This document shows positions 1 through 6,440 of a stretch of 8,514 nt of DNA, piece by piece. The notes beneath the pieces are model-generated. The model did no database searches. It was not told the origin of the DNA and was given only the letters and a program-made list of their open reading frames with translations. Location of the stretch: positions 1 through 8,514 of the forward strand of contig CALESY010000079.1 of the NCBI GenBank assembly GCA_937919945.1. Reading direction: 5' to 3'. The position numbers were made by a program, and so were the translations under genes. The DNA is from an uncultured Chitinophagaceae bacterium (GTDB taxonomy: Bacteria; Bacteroidota; Bacteroidia; Chitinophagales; Chitinophagaceae). How positions within the stretch are numbered: position 1 is the stretch's first letter; the number at the start of each line of letters is the position of its first letter.

Positions 1-8
1 ATAGATTA

Positions 9-39
9 AAGAAGCCCGAACCATCAGTTCGGGCTTCTT
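9..39. terminator. Intrinsic terminator hairpin, probably bidirectional
   Basis: A perfect 13-bp inverted repeat (arms 9-21 and 27-39, GC-rich core AGCCCGAAC/GTTCGGGCT) closes a 5-base loop. It lies 21 bases beyond the stop of the minus-strand lipoprotein gene. It could end that transcript, or a plus-strand transcript entering from the left. The flanking T-runs are short on both sides (TTATTATC on plus, TTTAATC on minus), so direction cannot be decided. Confidence 0.75.
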
Positions 40-60
40 ATTATCCGTTTAGGAGTATGT

Positions 61-258
61 TTATTTTATTTCGCAATCTCCCAGATTGCCTTTCTTATCA
101 CAGTTATTTCTAGCTTCTGTTTTTGTTTTACCTTCTACTGTATGCGATACTTTCAACCCTTGAAAGTTGATACACTCACAATTGTAATATTTTGTACAAG
201 AACCAAAACCGATACCTATAGCCAATAGTGCAACGCAAACAGTTAATTTTGCTTTCAT
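61..258 (-). CDS. Small cysteine-patterned lipoprotein, function unknown
   Basis: This encodes 65 residues. The N-terminus is a short basic start (MKAK), a hydrophobic stretch and a lipobox-like GFGSC, so a lipoprotein signal with lipidated Cys21 is likely; the chain would then be membrane-anchored on the outer side of the inner membrane or in the outer membrane. The mature part is only about 45 residues, with a CEC pair, an ARNNC and a final DCEIK. The same arrangement (lipid Cys, Lys, Tyr, CxC, A..NC, C.[VI]K) recurs in the 74-residue product at 6117-6341, so the two are probably paralogues. Four non-lipid cysteines suggest two disulfides (inference). It lies 68 bases downstream of the 659-residue secreted protein gene on the same strand and could share its transcript. 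The family resembles small unnamed lipoproteins I recall from Bacteroidota; no function is known to me. Confidence 0.8.
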   Translation of the reverse strand: MKAKLTVCVALLAIGIGFGSCTKYYNCECINFQGLKVSHTVEGKTKTEARNNCDKKGNLGDCEIK

Positions 259-326
259 TTTCAGAATAATCTTTCTACAAGTTTATAGAATTCTGTGTTT
301 ATATCAAAACACTTTACCAAAATGTC

Positions 327-575
327 TTATTTTTTCATCCATTTAATGGTTTGGATGTTGCCATCTGCCCGAATATTCAGGTAGTACATCCCTGGGGTAT
401 GGTTAGATACATCCCATTGTATTTGATTATTTCCGGCAGTTAATGCATGGGTATCTTGAAACATAACTTTGCCTATTGCGTTATACATTGTAATTGTAAC
501 TGCCCTGTTATCAGAACTGTTTACTCGCAAGTGCAGAATATTATCGGCTGGGTTAGGGTATAACTTATACGTATC
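327..575 (-). other. T9SS type A C-terminal sorting domain of the gingipain-like protein
   Basis: This is the region for residues about 578-659. It starts with the hallmark YPNPADN, continues with alternating beta strands and a turn at N.IGKV, and ends in GMYYLNI plus a basic tail (KWMKK). Domains of this family direct outer-membrane translocation by the PorUV machinery and are normally removed or attached to the surface. Confidence 0.85.
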
Positions 576-2306
576 ATTGTCTACGCCAATTGTAGGTATG
601 CTTAACTCAGGGTATGGATAGTTAATATTAGCCGCTGGCGATGCTACACCTATACTCATGTTGTGATAACCACCAGATGCTGTGTTTTGTAGCTTTACAG
701 CCCGTACCATATAGTACTTAATGCCATCAGTGCCATAGGAGTCTGCATAATTTGTTACATTAACCAAACCTGAACTTTTAGTATAAAGGCCGTATTCTTC
801 GTCTGAGCGATAAACATAGTATCCTATTACAGCAGGGTCTGGCGATGCAGACCAATTAATTCTGGCACCACCTTGTGCAACGGGTGTTACAGTTACATTA
901 TTTACCGGTTTTATATAGTCTGTACGCAATGAGGGGTCTCCCATCAATGCTATGTGTACCGAACGAGATGCCAGATTATTAGGCGACTGGTACAAGCCAG
1001 CGTTGTTTTGGGCAAGCAGTGTGCTGTAGCCAATGCTTTCGCCCAACGCCATATGGTGTAAAAACCATTGTGGCCTACCTGCCCAGCAACTGGCAAGCAT
1101 AGGCACATTGGCGCATAAAGGCGCACGTAAAAAATTGTTCTGATTATCCCAATCGCCAAAATAGCTACCAAACAACATAGTGAATATGCCATTCATGTTA
1201 TTTGATGCTATATTGGCAGTAGTGCCTACACCACTACAACTTGTATATGAACCCGCTCCGCAACCGTAAGACCATTGGTAGCTTCCGGTATTCAGTGAGG
1301 TTATGTAATCAACATTCTGTGTAGCATTCAATCCAAGTAATGGGGCGAAATTTCGCCACCCGCTTGATGCGAACGGCTCACTGTAGCCGGTAAAATTATC
1401 ATCAACTAAGGCTTGCTTAATGATACTGATAGAGTCCATTTTGTAGTTGTGAGCTCTGTTCAGGTAGTTGCGCATCAACTGCACTTCTGTTTTACTGAAG
1501 GCAGGCATATTAAATACATCTACTCTGCCTATTTGTAATTCCAGATTGCTGGGTATGTTACTTTGGTCATATTTTCCATCGCCCGGTATATTGTCATTTC
1601 TGGTACCTGTAGCACCAGTATTATTGATAGTATTATCTGTCCAAGTACCATTTACATCTGCATAAAAAACATCTGCCGGCCATGCACCTACGTGGTCTGG
1701 GGTATGCCCGTCAGGGTATATTTCACCACTGTATGGTACTGCAATATGTCCGAGAATATAGATGGCTTTCAGATTGTTATCACTATTATAAGTATTGATT
1801 ATGTATGTCTTAATATTGGCAACAGTTTCGCTTCTGGTAAAAACCTTTGTTTTCACTTGCCATCCATCGCCGCGCAAGTCGCGCTTCAAAGTGTTTATTT
1901 CTGCAGCACAAGAGTCGCTGTATGTTGTATCAATTAATAACAATATACTACCCCTGTTATGCATAGGGGTGGCTTTTATACTTGCAAATATGTAACCTGT
2001 TGCACTGCTCCCCCCGATTTTTATTACCTGATATTCGTATGTAGAGTCTGGCTGTACTGTATTGTCAACATAAAAGCTGTCGCCAGATGGTATATTAGCT
2101 ATTACACTACCAAAAGATACATCAGTTTTGTTTTTGCGATATACTTGGTAAGAAGTAGCTCCAGTCAATTTTTTCCAGCTAATTGTTATCGATGCTGGGC
2201 TGGTGCTTACATTAGCAGTCAATTGGACAGTACTATTTAATGCCGTTGTTTGCGCATAAGCATCTGCAAATATTAACAAGAAGATAAGCGAGTATATTTT
2301 TTTCAT
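327..2306 (-). CDS. Secreted gingipain (C25)-like protein with FN3 domains and T9SS tail; catalytic residues apparently lost
   Basis: This encodes 659 residues. Residues 1-18 are a Sec signal peptide with likely cleavage after AYA. Residues about 28-112 look like a fibronectin III domain (SYQVYRK, TYEYQV). Residues about 118-463 resemble the caspase-like fold of peptidase C25: a Rossmann-type strand (LKAIYILGH), a dibasic/acidic region (LELQIGRVDVF) and the characteristic closing motif MGDPSL (455-460). A second FN3-like domain spans about 467-556 (GYYVYRS, YYMVRAV). Residues about 578-659 are a T9SS type A sorting domain (KLYPNPADNILHL ... GMYYLNI ... KWMKK), predicting export across the outer membrane. 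By hand alignment to gingipains, the catalytic GHGS reads GAGS (350-353) and the nucleophile Cys of CxxGD reads Ser (SYFGD, 381-385). It may therefore be a non-proteolytic binding or structural protein. The FTMLFGSYFGDWD and CWAGRPQWF segments look deliberate rather than decayed, and the frame is intact. No specific substrate can be named. Confidence 0.85.
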   Translation of the reverse strand: MKKIYSLIFLLIFADAYAQTTALNSTVQLTANVSTSPASITISWKKLTGATSYQVYRKNKTDVSFGSVIANIPSGDSFYVDNTVQPDSTYEYQVIKIGGSSATGYIFASIKATPMHNRGSILLLIDTTYSDSCAAEINTLKRDLRGDGWQVKTKVFTRSETVANIKTYIINTYNSDNNLKAIYILGHIAVPYSGEIYPDGHTPDHVGAWPADVFYADVNGTWTDNTINNTGATGTRNDNIPGDGKYDQSNIPSNLELQIGRVDVFNMPAFSKTEVQLMRNYLNRAHNYKMDSISIIKQALVDDNFTGYSEPFASSGWRNFAPLLGLNATQNVDYITSLNTGSYQWSYGCGAGSYTSCSGVGTTANIASNNMNGIFTMLFGSYFGDWDNQNNFLRAPLCANVPMLASCWAGRPQWFLHHMALGESIGYSTLLAQNNAGLYQSPNNLASRSVHIALMGDPSLRTDYIKPVNNVTVTPVAQGGARINWSASPDPAVIGYYVYRSDEEYGLYTKSSGLVNVTNYADSYGTDGIKYYMVRAVKLQNTASGGYHNMSIGVASPAANINYPYPELSIPTIGVDNDTYKLYPNPADNILHLRVNSSDNRAVTITMYNAIGKVMFQDTHALTAGNNQIQWDVSNHTPGMYYLNIRADGNIQTIKWMKK

Positions 2307-2410
2307 TTACGCACTGCATTTAGATTGTAATATATTGAATTTTTATACAATTAATAAACGTAGTAGCTACATAACAATTTCTACGTTATCTCAAATACCC
2401 ATTTTCGGGG

Positions 2411-2442
2411 ATTGTATTACACCTGATATACTACTATATTAG
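2411..2442 (+). promoter_or_regulatory. Candidate Bacteroidota-type promoter for the mini sorting-domain gene
   Basis: ATTG at 2411-2414 resembles the -33 element TTTG. TATATTAG at 2435-2442 matches five of the six fixed bases of the -7 element TAnnTTTG. The spacer is 20 bases. A transcript would start near 2448, leaving a leader of about 20 bases before the ATG at 2468. The match is imperfect and the surrounding DNA is AT-rich, so this is tentative. Confidence 0.35.
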
Positions 2443-2467
2443 CTAAAATAGAAAATACACCCCATGT

Positions 2468-2680
2468 ATGAATGAGAAACTAATTATTACCAACCGTACA
2501 GATAGCCCCATGCAGGCTATCATTACAGATAATTATACCGGCAATAATGTTATGCAATGTGAGTTACAACCCGGGTTCAATGAGCTATATATGAACAGTC
2601 TGCTCACGGGTACATACATAATACATTTAGAAGATGCTAATCATCAGGTCTTTTACGAACAGAAAATCTTTAGAGATTAA
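2468..2680 (+). CDS. Orphan T9SS sorting-domain-like mini-protein
   Basis: This encodes 70 residues with no signal peptide and no membrane segment. The whole chain reads like the body of a T9SS type A C-terminal domain without its YPNP entry motif: a beta strand (EKLIITN), a strand with turn (AIITDNYTGNNVM), the segment ELQPGFNELYMNSL, then the signature LLTGTYIIHL, and a last strand with a charged end (YEQKIFRD). Compare GMYYLNI and SGIYMLTI in neighbouring proteins. An in-frame stop (TAA at 2444-2446) lies eight codons upstream of the ATG, so no passenger domain is fused in this frame. A candidate promoter lies just upstream and a strong terminator just downstream, so it looks like a self-contained gene. 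It might be a decayed tail of a larger gene, or a cytosolic protein that borrowed the fold. Its function is unknown. Confidence 0.65.
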   Translation: MNEKLIITNRTDSPMQAIITDNYTGNNVMQCELQPGFNELYMNSLLTGTYIIHLEDANHQVFYEQKIFRD

Positions 2681-2688
2681 AAACAAAA

Positions 2689-2721
2689 AACAAAAGCACA
2701 ACCATCGGTTGTGCTTTTGTT
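2689..2721. terminator. Bidirectional intrinsic terminator between convergent genes
   Basis: A perfect 15-bp stem (arms 2689-2703 and 2707-2721, core AAAAGCACAACC/GGTTGTGCTTTT) closes a 3-base loop. A-rich DNA precedes it (AAAAACAAAAAA) and T-rich DNA follows, so U-runs are available in both directions. It sits between the stop codons of the 70-residue gene on plus (ends 2680) and the deiminase gene on minus (ends 2740) and probably serves both. Confidence 0.9.
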
Positions 2722-2739
2722 ATGTTATAAAATATTTCT

Positions 2740-4572
2740 TTATTGTTTTACAACTCGCTTATTACCTAAAGAATAGCTATCGCCGAATACTTGTATGAAA
2801 TAGCTTCCTTCTGCTACATTATACAAATTGAACTGTAATTGATGCATTCCGTTTTCTTTCTTCCCGAAATCTATTTTACGAACTGTTCTGCCGGTAACAT
2901 CGGTAACAACGGCCGTTATCTGCATGTCTTTATCTATTGCCATAGGCAGTGTAAAGCTACCGTTGTTGGGGTTAGGTAACGGATTGAGTAAAAAATTGGT
3001 ATTCGGGTTCAGTGAGTTGATGCCTGCGGGCCAGTTAATCATGTAGGTATAAAAGCCATCGGGTGCTGTCATAGGTTTTGTAATGGTTTTACCATTGTTG
3101 CTGGTTGCAGTTATGTAATACTCATACGCTTCGCCATGATTGAAAGTCCCAACCATATCACCTATTTTATATCCACTGCTATCTGTCAGGTTTACGGTGT
3201 TCCACGTAGTTGTACCTTTTTTGCGCCATTTGCACTGAGCGGTTGCTATACCACTTTTGTTAGTGATTTTTGCAACTATGTGGTAGCTGCTTGCCTTTGC
3301 CTGCCAATCTATAACAGGTGGATGCCAGATAGTTATTGGGTTTTCGGCAGGTATCTGCATAGTTACGCAGTGTATAGCACCGCCGCCAATAGTAAGCCCT
3401 CGTGCATCTAACGGTACTATTTTATAACCTGGTGCAACTTGTTTGAACAGATTAATCGCTGCCTGGTCACCAGCTTGATTACCTGAGCTACCATCTGAAT
3501 ATATAGGCATAAGGTATGTTTTGTTTACCCATGTGCCGTTTACATACGTGCGGGCATCGTTATTTATTTGTCCGCATGTAGATGGTAATGTACCATTGTC
3601 GCGCGTTGGCATTGGCATTTTGAATATGCGGTACGGCCTGCCATATACGTTTTTCATACGCGATACTTTGGCAATAGCACTGTCAATTATTGCTTTGTCT
3701 TGTGCTGTTACAGTAGCAGGGTATTCCATAATTGCGTATGTATTTTCATCTACCAATTTCATATACATATCATTATGTCCTGTACCACCATCACACTCCA
3801 ACGATTTATTGACTGTAACATTTGGCGAAGCAAATACATACTTCACTGTGTCTTTCACTTGTTGCAGTGTCCATGCCCCGTGCTTGGGTTGTGCTGTCAT
3901 ATTTACTGATTCTATAACATCGCTATGAAATGTATTGCCAAAGCCATCTGTTAGAAAGTTACCGCCTTCGGCATACAGGTTTGTGCGTACATGCAGGTAA
4001 CCCTTTTGTGTAGCTAAGTATTCAGGAAACACATCATCTAAATCTCTGCCCGGGTAGTAGTTGATGTCCAGGAAGCCTAAATCGTCATTGGCGCCATAAT
4101 AGAAGCCCAATGGTCCGTAATCGCGCATCCAGAAAGCATCACCTGCAGTTATCCAGAATTTGTAATTTGCTAGCGGTTTGCTTTTCCCACTCATGAATGT
4201 TTTGATGGGCGTACTGTCTGCAGCAGCTTCAATGCGTATCCATACCGTGCATTCTTTCTGAATAGCATCGGCCATATCGGCCCAAACATCCGCATATTCA
4301 GAAGTAACATCCAGTACCATTGCGCTACCGTTCCAGTCGTACGGCCATGCTATAGCTACCGCCTGCGATTCTTCAAATTCGCCCGGCATTCTTGCCCCGG
4401 CGGGCATTGTAAAAGTAGCTGTAGTTTTATTGGCAGAAGTTGGGGTGGGGCGTTTGTAGGTTTGCCTGATGGCGATTTCTTCTTGTGTGGGCTTTTTGTG
4501 CCACAATGTTTGTGCATTTGCGCACATAGATGTAAGTAGTGCGGCACTTAGCAGAAATAACTGTCTTCGCAT
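2740..4572 (-). CDS. Secreted agmatine/peptidyl-arginine deiminase family enzyme with T9SS tail
   Basis: This encodes 610 residues. A signal peptide spans residues 1-20 (cleavage after CANA). The catalytic domain covers about 55-410 and belongs to the family containing agmatine deiminase and the Porphyromonas peptidyl-arginine deiminase (PPAD); these hydrolyse a guanidinium group to a ureido group plus ammonia. All expected catalytic residues are present: Asp151 in WMRDYGP, His266 and Asp268 in GHND, and Cys402 in GGGAIHCVT. The EGGNF motif at 202-206 is also typical. Residues about 425-512 form an immunoglobulin/FN3-like spacer. Residues about 525-610 are a T9SS sorting domain (PLPNPNNGSF, with Leu where Tyr is usual; SYFIQVF; KRVVKQ). 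This layout of catalytic domain, Ig-like domain and sorting domain is also that of PPAD, so an extracellular arginine-bearing substrate is plausible. Free agmatine or peptidyl-arginine cannot be distinguished from the sequence. The gene is divergent from the unit at 4706-6105 and ends at the shared terminator near 2700. Confidence 0.9.
   Translation of the reverse strand: MRRQLFLLSAALLTSMCANAQTLWHKKPTQEEIAIRQTYKRPTPTSANKTTATFTMPAGARMPGEFEESQAVAIAWPYDWNGSAMVLDVTSEYADVWADMADAIQKECTVWIRIEAAADSTPIKTFMSGKSKPLANYKFWITAGDAFWMRDYGPLGFYYGANDDLGFLDINYYPGRDLDDVFPEYLATQKGYLHVRTNLYAEGGNFLTDGFGNTFHSDVIESVNMTAQPKHGAWTLQQVKDTVKYVFASPNVTVNKSLECDGGTGHNDMYMKLVDENTYAIMEYPATVTAQDKAIIDSAIAKVSRMKNVYGRPYRIFKMPMPTRDNGTLPSTCGQINNDARTYVNGTWVNKTYLMPIYSDGSSGNQAGDQAAINLFKQVAPGYKIVPLDARGLTIGGGAIHCVTMQIPAENPITIWHPPVIDWQAKASSYHIVAKITNKSGIATAQCKWRKKGTTTWNTVNLTDSSGYKIGDMVGTFNHGEAYEYYITATSNNGKTITKPMTAPDGFYTYMINWPAGINSLNPNTNFLLNPLPNPNNGSFTLPMAIDKDMQITAVVTDVTGRTVRKIDFGKKENGMHQLQFNLYNVAEGSYFIQVFGDSYSLGNKRVVKQ
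2743..3000 (-). other. T9SS type A C-terminal sorting domain of the deiminase
   Basis: This encodes residues about 525-610: PLPNPNNGSFTLPM at the entry (Leu replacing the usual Tyr before PNP), ITAVVTDVTGRTVR, the segment QLQFNLYNVAEGSYFIQVF, and the basic end KRVVKQ. It predicts export of the deiminase through the outer membrane. Confidence 0.85.
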
Positions 4573-4705
4573 AAAAATATGAATATGTTAACCTGTAATT
4601 TACTGTCTTTTAATGGCTTGATAAAATCTGTTTCGTTTTTTTTGACATATATTTCACAATTCCCGTCATGTAAATTGTACAGGATATAACTGTAAATTCG
4701 CGACA
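4573..4705. promoter_or_regulatory. Divergent intergenic region with probable promoters
   Basis: These 133 AT-rich bases separate the divergent deiminase gene (minus) and the 163-residue exported-protein gene (plus), so they must carry both promoters unless transcription enters from elsewhere. On plus, TATATTTC at 4648-4655 matches five of six fixed bases of the Bacteroidota -7 element TAnnTTTG, but only a weak -33 candidate (TCTG, 4627-4630) lies 17 bases upstream. No clear element is visible for the minus gene, and no operator-like palindrome stands out. Confidence 0.4.
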
Positions 4706-5197
4706 ATGAATTATTTGCAAACAGCCTTATTATTTGCTGTGTTCTCTTTAGGTACTGCATTACATACTGATGCACAAACAAGCACTCCAGTAGCCAAACT
4801 GGAGGTTGCAGAAACATACAGTACTGCCAGCGATGGCTTTGTAATCTGCCATGTTTATAAACCAGCAGTTAAATCTACAGTTGTAGTAAGTATATATGCG
4901 CAAAACGACCAACGAGCTATTCCTATGCAGTTGCGCTACAAAAAAGGAATGTTGCCTGTTAAGCTACGCCTACCTGCTGCTAATACAACCTATTATCAGG
5001 CGGTGAAAATACCATTGAGCAAGATATTGATTACAAAGCCATCTGCTGACTATAGCTGGATGTGGCGCGGCAAAGCGAAAGCACCCGTATCGCCCATAGT
5101 TGCTAAAGAGAAAGTGAGTAGCATACGCTGGTGGGCTATTGTAACCATTGGCAAAACGACATATACTACAGATACATTAACCACAACAATAGAATAA
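4706..5197 (+). CDS. Exported protein of unknown function, coupled to the amidinotransferase-like gene
   Basis: This encodes 163 residues that I do not recognise. Residues 1-23 form a Sec signal peptide (hydrophobic TALLFAVFSLGTAL, cleavage probably after HTDA). There is no lipobox Cys and no T9SS tail, so a periplasmic location is most likely. The mature part is rich in Thr, Ser, Val and Tyr with alternating hydrophobics (TVVVSIYAQ, RWWAIVTIG, TTYTTDTLT), suggesting a beta-sandwich. A basic, tryptophan-containing stretch (YSWMWRGKAK, 116-125) is distinctive. Its TAA stop (5195-5197) overlaps the ATG of the next gene by one base, so translation of the two is probably coupled. That pairs an exported protein with a cytosolic enzyme and is the only clue to its role. 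Confidence 0.75.
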   Translation: MNYLQTALLFAVFSLGTALHTDAQTSTPVAKLEVAETYSTASDGFVICHVYKPAVKSTVVVSIYAQNDQRAIPMQLRYKKGMLPVKLRLPAANTTYYQAVKIPLSKILITKPSADYSWMWRGKAKAPVSPIVAKEKVSSIRWWAIVTIGKTTYTTDTLTTTIE

Positions 5198-6105
5198 TGC
5201 AAGCAGGCGTATTTAAAGAAGCAGTCAACTTTTCCCTCAACGATATAAAAGATAAGCAAGACCCCACAAGGGTGCTGATGTGCAGCCCCGATTATTTTGA
5301 TATTGTGGACGTAAAGAACGTACACATGGAAGGACATATCGGTAACACTAACAAAGAACTGGTAAATGCTCAATGGCAAAGCCTGAAGCAGGTGTATGAC
5401 GATTTGCAAGCAAAAGGTGTGCTGGACGAGGTAAGTGTATTGTCCGGTGCACCGGGTTGCGAGGATATGGTGTTTTGTGCCAACCAAACCTTTCCGTGGA
5501 AAATGGAAGATGGTACTGAGGTAGTGGTTATGAGTAAAATGCGCCACGAGAGCCGTCAACGTGAAGTACCGTATTTTGAGGCTTTTTTTAAACAGAAAGG
5601 CTTCAAGCCACTCCATTTTCAGGATGTGAAAATGTTTGAAGGGATGGGCGATGTAATACCACACCCCGAAAAGCGTTTGTTGTACGGTGGTTACGGACAT
5701 CGTACTACGGCAGAAGCGTATAATGAACTGGCGGCCATGCTGCAAACGCCAGTAGTAGCGTTAGAACTCATCAACCCCAAATTTTACCATCTCGATACTT
5801 GTTTTGTACCACTATCTGTGAATAGTGTAATGCTTTGTAAAGAAGCTTTTACCACACAAGGGCTTGAGATGATACAACAGCTGTTTCAGCAAGTGTATTA
5901 TATACCTGAGCACGAGGCAGAAGCATATTTTTCATTGAATGCACACGCTTTCAAAGCGCATGGTACAAAGACAGCCATATTGCATAAAGGCAGTACGGAA
6001 ACAGTAGCCGCATTGAAACAAGAAGGCTACAACGTGGTTGAAATAGACACCAGCGAATTTATGAAATCGGGTGGCAGCGTTTTCTGTATGAAGATGATGT
6101 ACTAG
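5197..6105 (+). CDS. Amidinotransferase/dimethylargininase (DDAH)-like enzyme
   Basis: This encodes 302 residues, cytosolic, with no signal peptide. It belongs to the amidinotransferase branch of the guanidino-modifying superfamily (DDAH, arginine deiminase, glycine amidinotransferase). Visible features in order are an N-terminal strand RVLMCSPDYF (25-34), a substrate-site loop PGCEDMVFCAN (86-96), an acidic catalytic motif FEGMGD (147-152), GGYGHRT (164-170), the catalytic His198 in FYHLDTCF, and the nucleophile Cys297 in GGSVFCMKM near the C-terminus. All residues needed for hydrolysis or amidino transfer appear present. The substrate could be dimethylarginine, arginine, citrulline or another guanidino/ureido compound and cannot be chosen from sequence. 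The start at 5197 is preferred because it gives a TAATG overlap with the preceding gene; an in-frame ATG at 5131 would add 22 atypical residues lying wholly inside that gene. No Shine-Dalgarno sequence is visible, which fits the phylum and translational coupling. Confidence 0.88.
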   Translation: MQAGVFKEAVNFSLNDIKDKQDPTRVLMCSPDYFDIVDVKNVHMEGHIGNTNKELVNAQWQSLKQVYDDLQAKGVLDEVSVLSGAPGCEDMVFCANQTFPWKMEDGTEVVVMSKMRHESRQREVPYFEAFFKQKGFKPLHFQDVKMFEGMGDVIPHPEKRLLYGGYGHRTTAEAYNELAAMLQTPVVALELINPKFYHLDTCFVPLSVNSVMLCKEAFTTQGLEMIQQLFQQVYYIPEHEAEAYFSLNAHAFKAHGTKTAILHKGSTETVAALKQEGYNVVEIDTSEFMKSGGSVFCMKMMY

Positions 6106-6119
6106 TAAGGCTAACCTTA
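6106..6119. terminator. Weak hairpin between convergent genes
   Basis: A 5-bp inverted repeat (TAAGG, 6106-6110, with CCTTA, 6115-6119) with a 4-base loop fills the 11-base gap between the two convergent stop codons and runs into the minus-strand gene's stop. T-rich sequence (TTATTTTA) follows on plus. It is the only structure that could end either transcript here, but the stem is short. Confidence 0.25.
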
Positions 6120-6341
6120 TTTTACCACACAGGTAACGGGTGGCATTTGTCTGTTGCTGTCGGCTGCCCTGTATTTATCTGTAAGGGTATTGCAGTTGTC
6201 TTCTGCATTTTTCAGGTTTGTATTGTTGTATGTTACAGACTCAATAAATACGTTGCTGGTGCTGCAGGTACATGTATAGTTTCCTTTCTTGACACATGAA
6301 AAGAGAGAGAGGCTGAGTGCAATTAATACAATACGATACAT
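6117..6341 (-). CDS. Small cysteine-patterned lipoprotein, paralogue of the one at 61-258
   Basis: This encodes 74 residues. A very short signal (MYRIVLIALSLSLFSC) ends in the lipobox LFSC, so Cys16 should be lipidated. The mature part carries YTCTC, a central variable segment with VTYNNTNL, then AEDNC and a final TCVVK. This matches the 65-residue protein at the left end: Lys after the lipid Cys, aromatic plus CxC, Ala..AsnCys, and Cys-x-[VI]-Lys at the terminus, with the same cysteine order and a longer loop before the last Cys. Two disulfides are a reasonable guess. The gene stands alone, convergent with the amidinotransferase-like gene and divergent from the DUF1697 gene. Role unknown. 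Confidence 0.8.
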   Translation of the reverse strand: MYRIVLIALSLSLFSCVKKGNYTCTCSTSNVFIESVTYNNTNLKNAEDNCNTLTDKYRAADSNRQMPPVTCVVK

Positions 6342-6406
6342 TTGCTTAGCTGTTTTACATCGGTAAGTTAAAAAATGTTTTTATTTTATCATAATGTACA
6401 GGCTTT

Positions 6407-6414
6407 TATCCTTG
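6407..6414 (+). promoter_or_regulatory. Possible -7 promoter element for the DUF1697 gene
   Basis: TATCCTTG matches five of six fixed bases of the Bacteroidota -7 element TAnnTTTG and lies 26 bases before the ATG at 6441. No convincing TTTG is found 19-21 bases upstream, so support is weak. The rest of the 99-base intergenic stretch (6342-6440) shows nothing else recognisable. Confidence 0.22.
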
Positions 6415-6440
6415 CATGGTAATATTTCAATAAGTATCTG

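Noticed and set aside
295..312. Six-base-pair hairpin (GTGTTT/AAACAC) between the gingipain-like gene and the first small lipoprotein gene
   Set aside because: The stem is short and AT-rich, with no T-run following it on the minus strand, so it does not support a terminator; the two genes may be cotranscribed.
1563..1937. Plus-strand open frame of 124 codons inside the gingipain-like gene
   Set aside because: It is a shadow of the coding strand, overlapped by other chance frames, with no promoter or family signal.
2307..2467. Search for a lost passenger domain upstream of the 70-residue sorting-domain gene
   Set aside because: The in-frame sequence is interrupted by a stop at 2444-2446 and the region is AT-rich intergenic DNA without a coding pattern, so no remnant of a passenger is visible.
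3521..3928. Plus-strand open frame of 135 codons inside the deiminase gene
   Set aside because: It is antisense to a region encoding catalytic motifs of the deiminase; its translation is Cys/Ile/Ser-rich with no coherent domain.
5131..5196. Upstream in-frame ATG extending the amidinotransferase-like protein by 22 residues
   Set aside because: The extension lies entirely within the preceding gene and has an atypical composition (Asn, Tyr, His rich). The ATG at 5197 gives a TAATG overlap and a normal family length.
5050..5745. Long minus-strand open frame (231 codons) opposite the amidinotransferase-like gene
   Set aside because: It lies wholly antisense to two well-supported coding regions, and its translation is rich in His, Phe and Tyr with no recognisable domain. 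The plus-strand frames carry clear family motifs.
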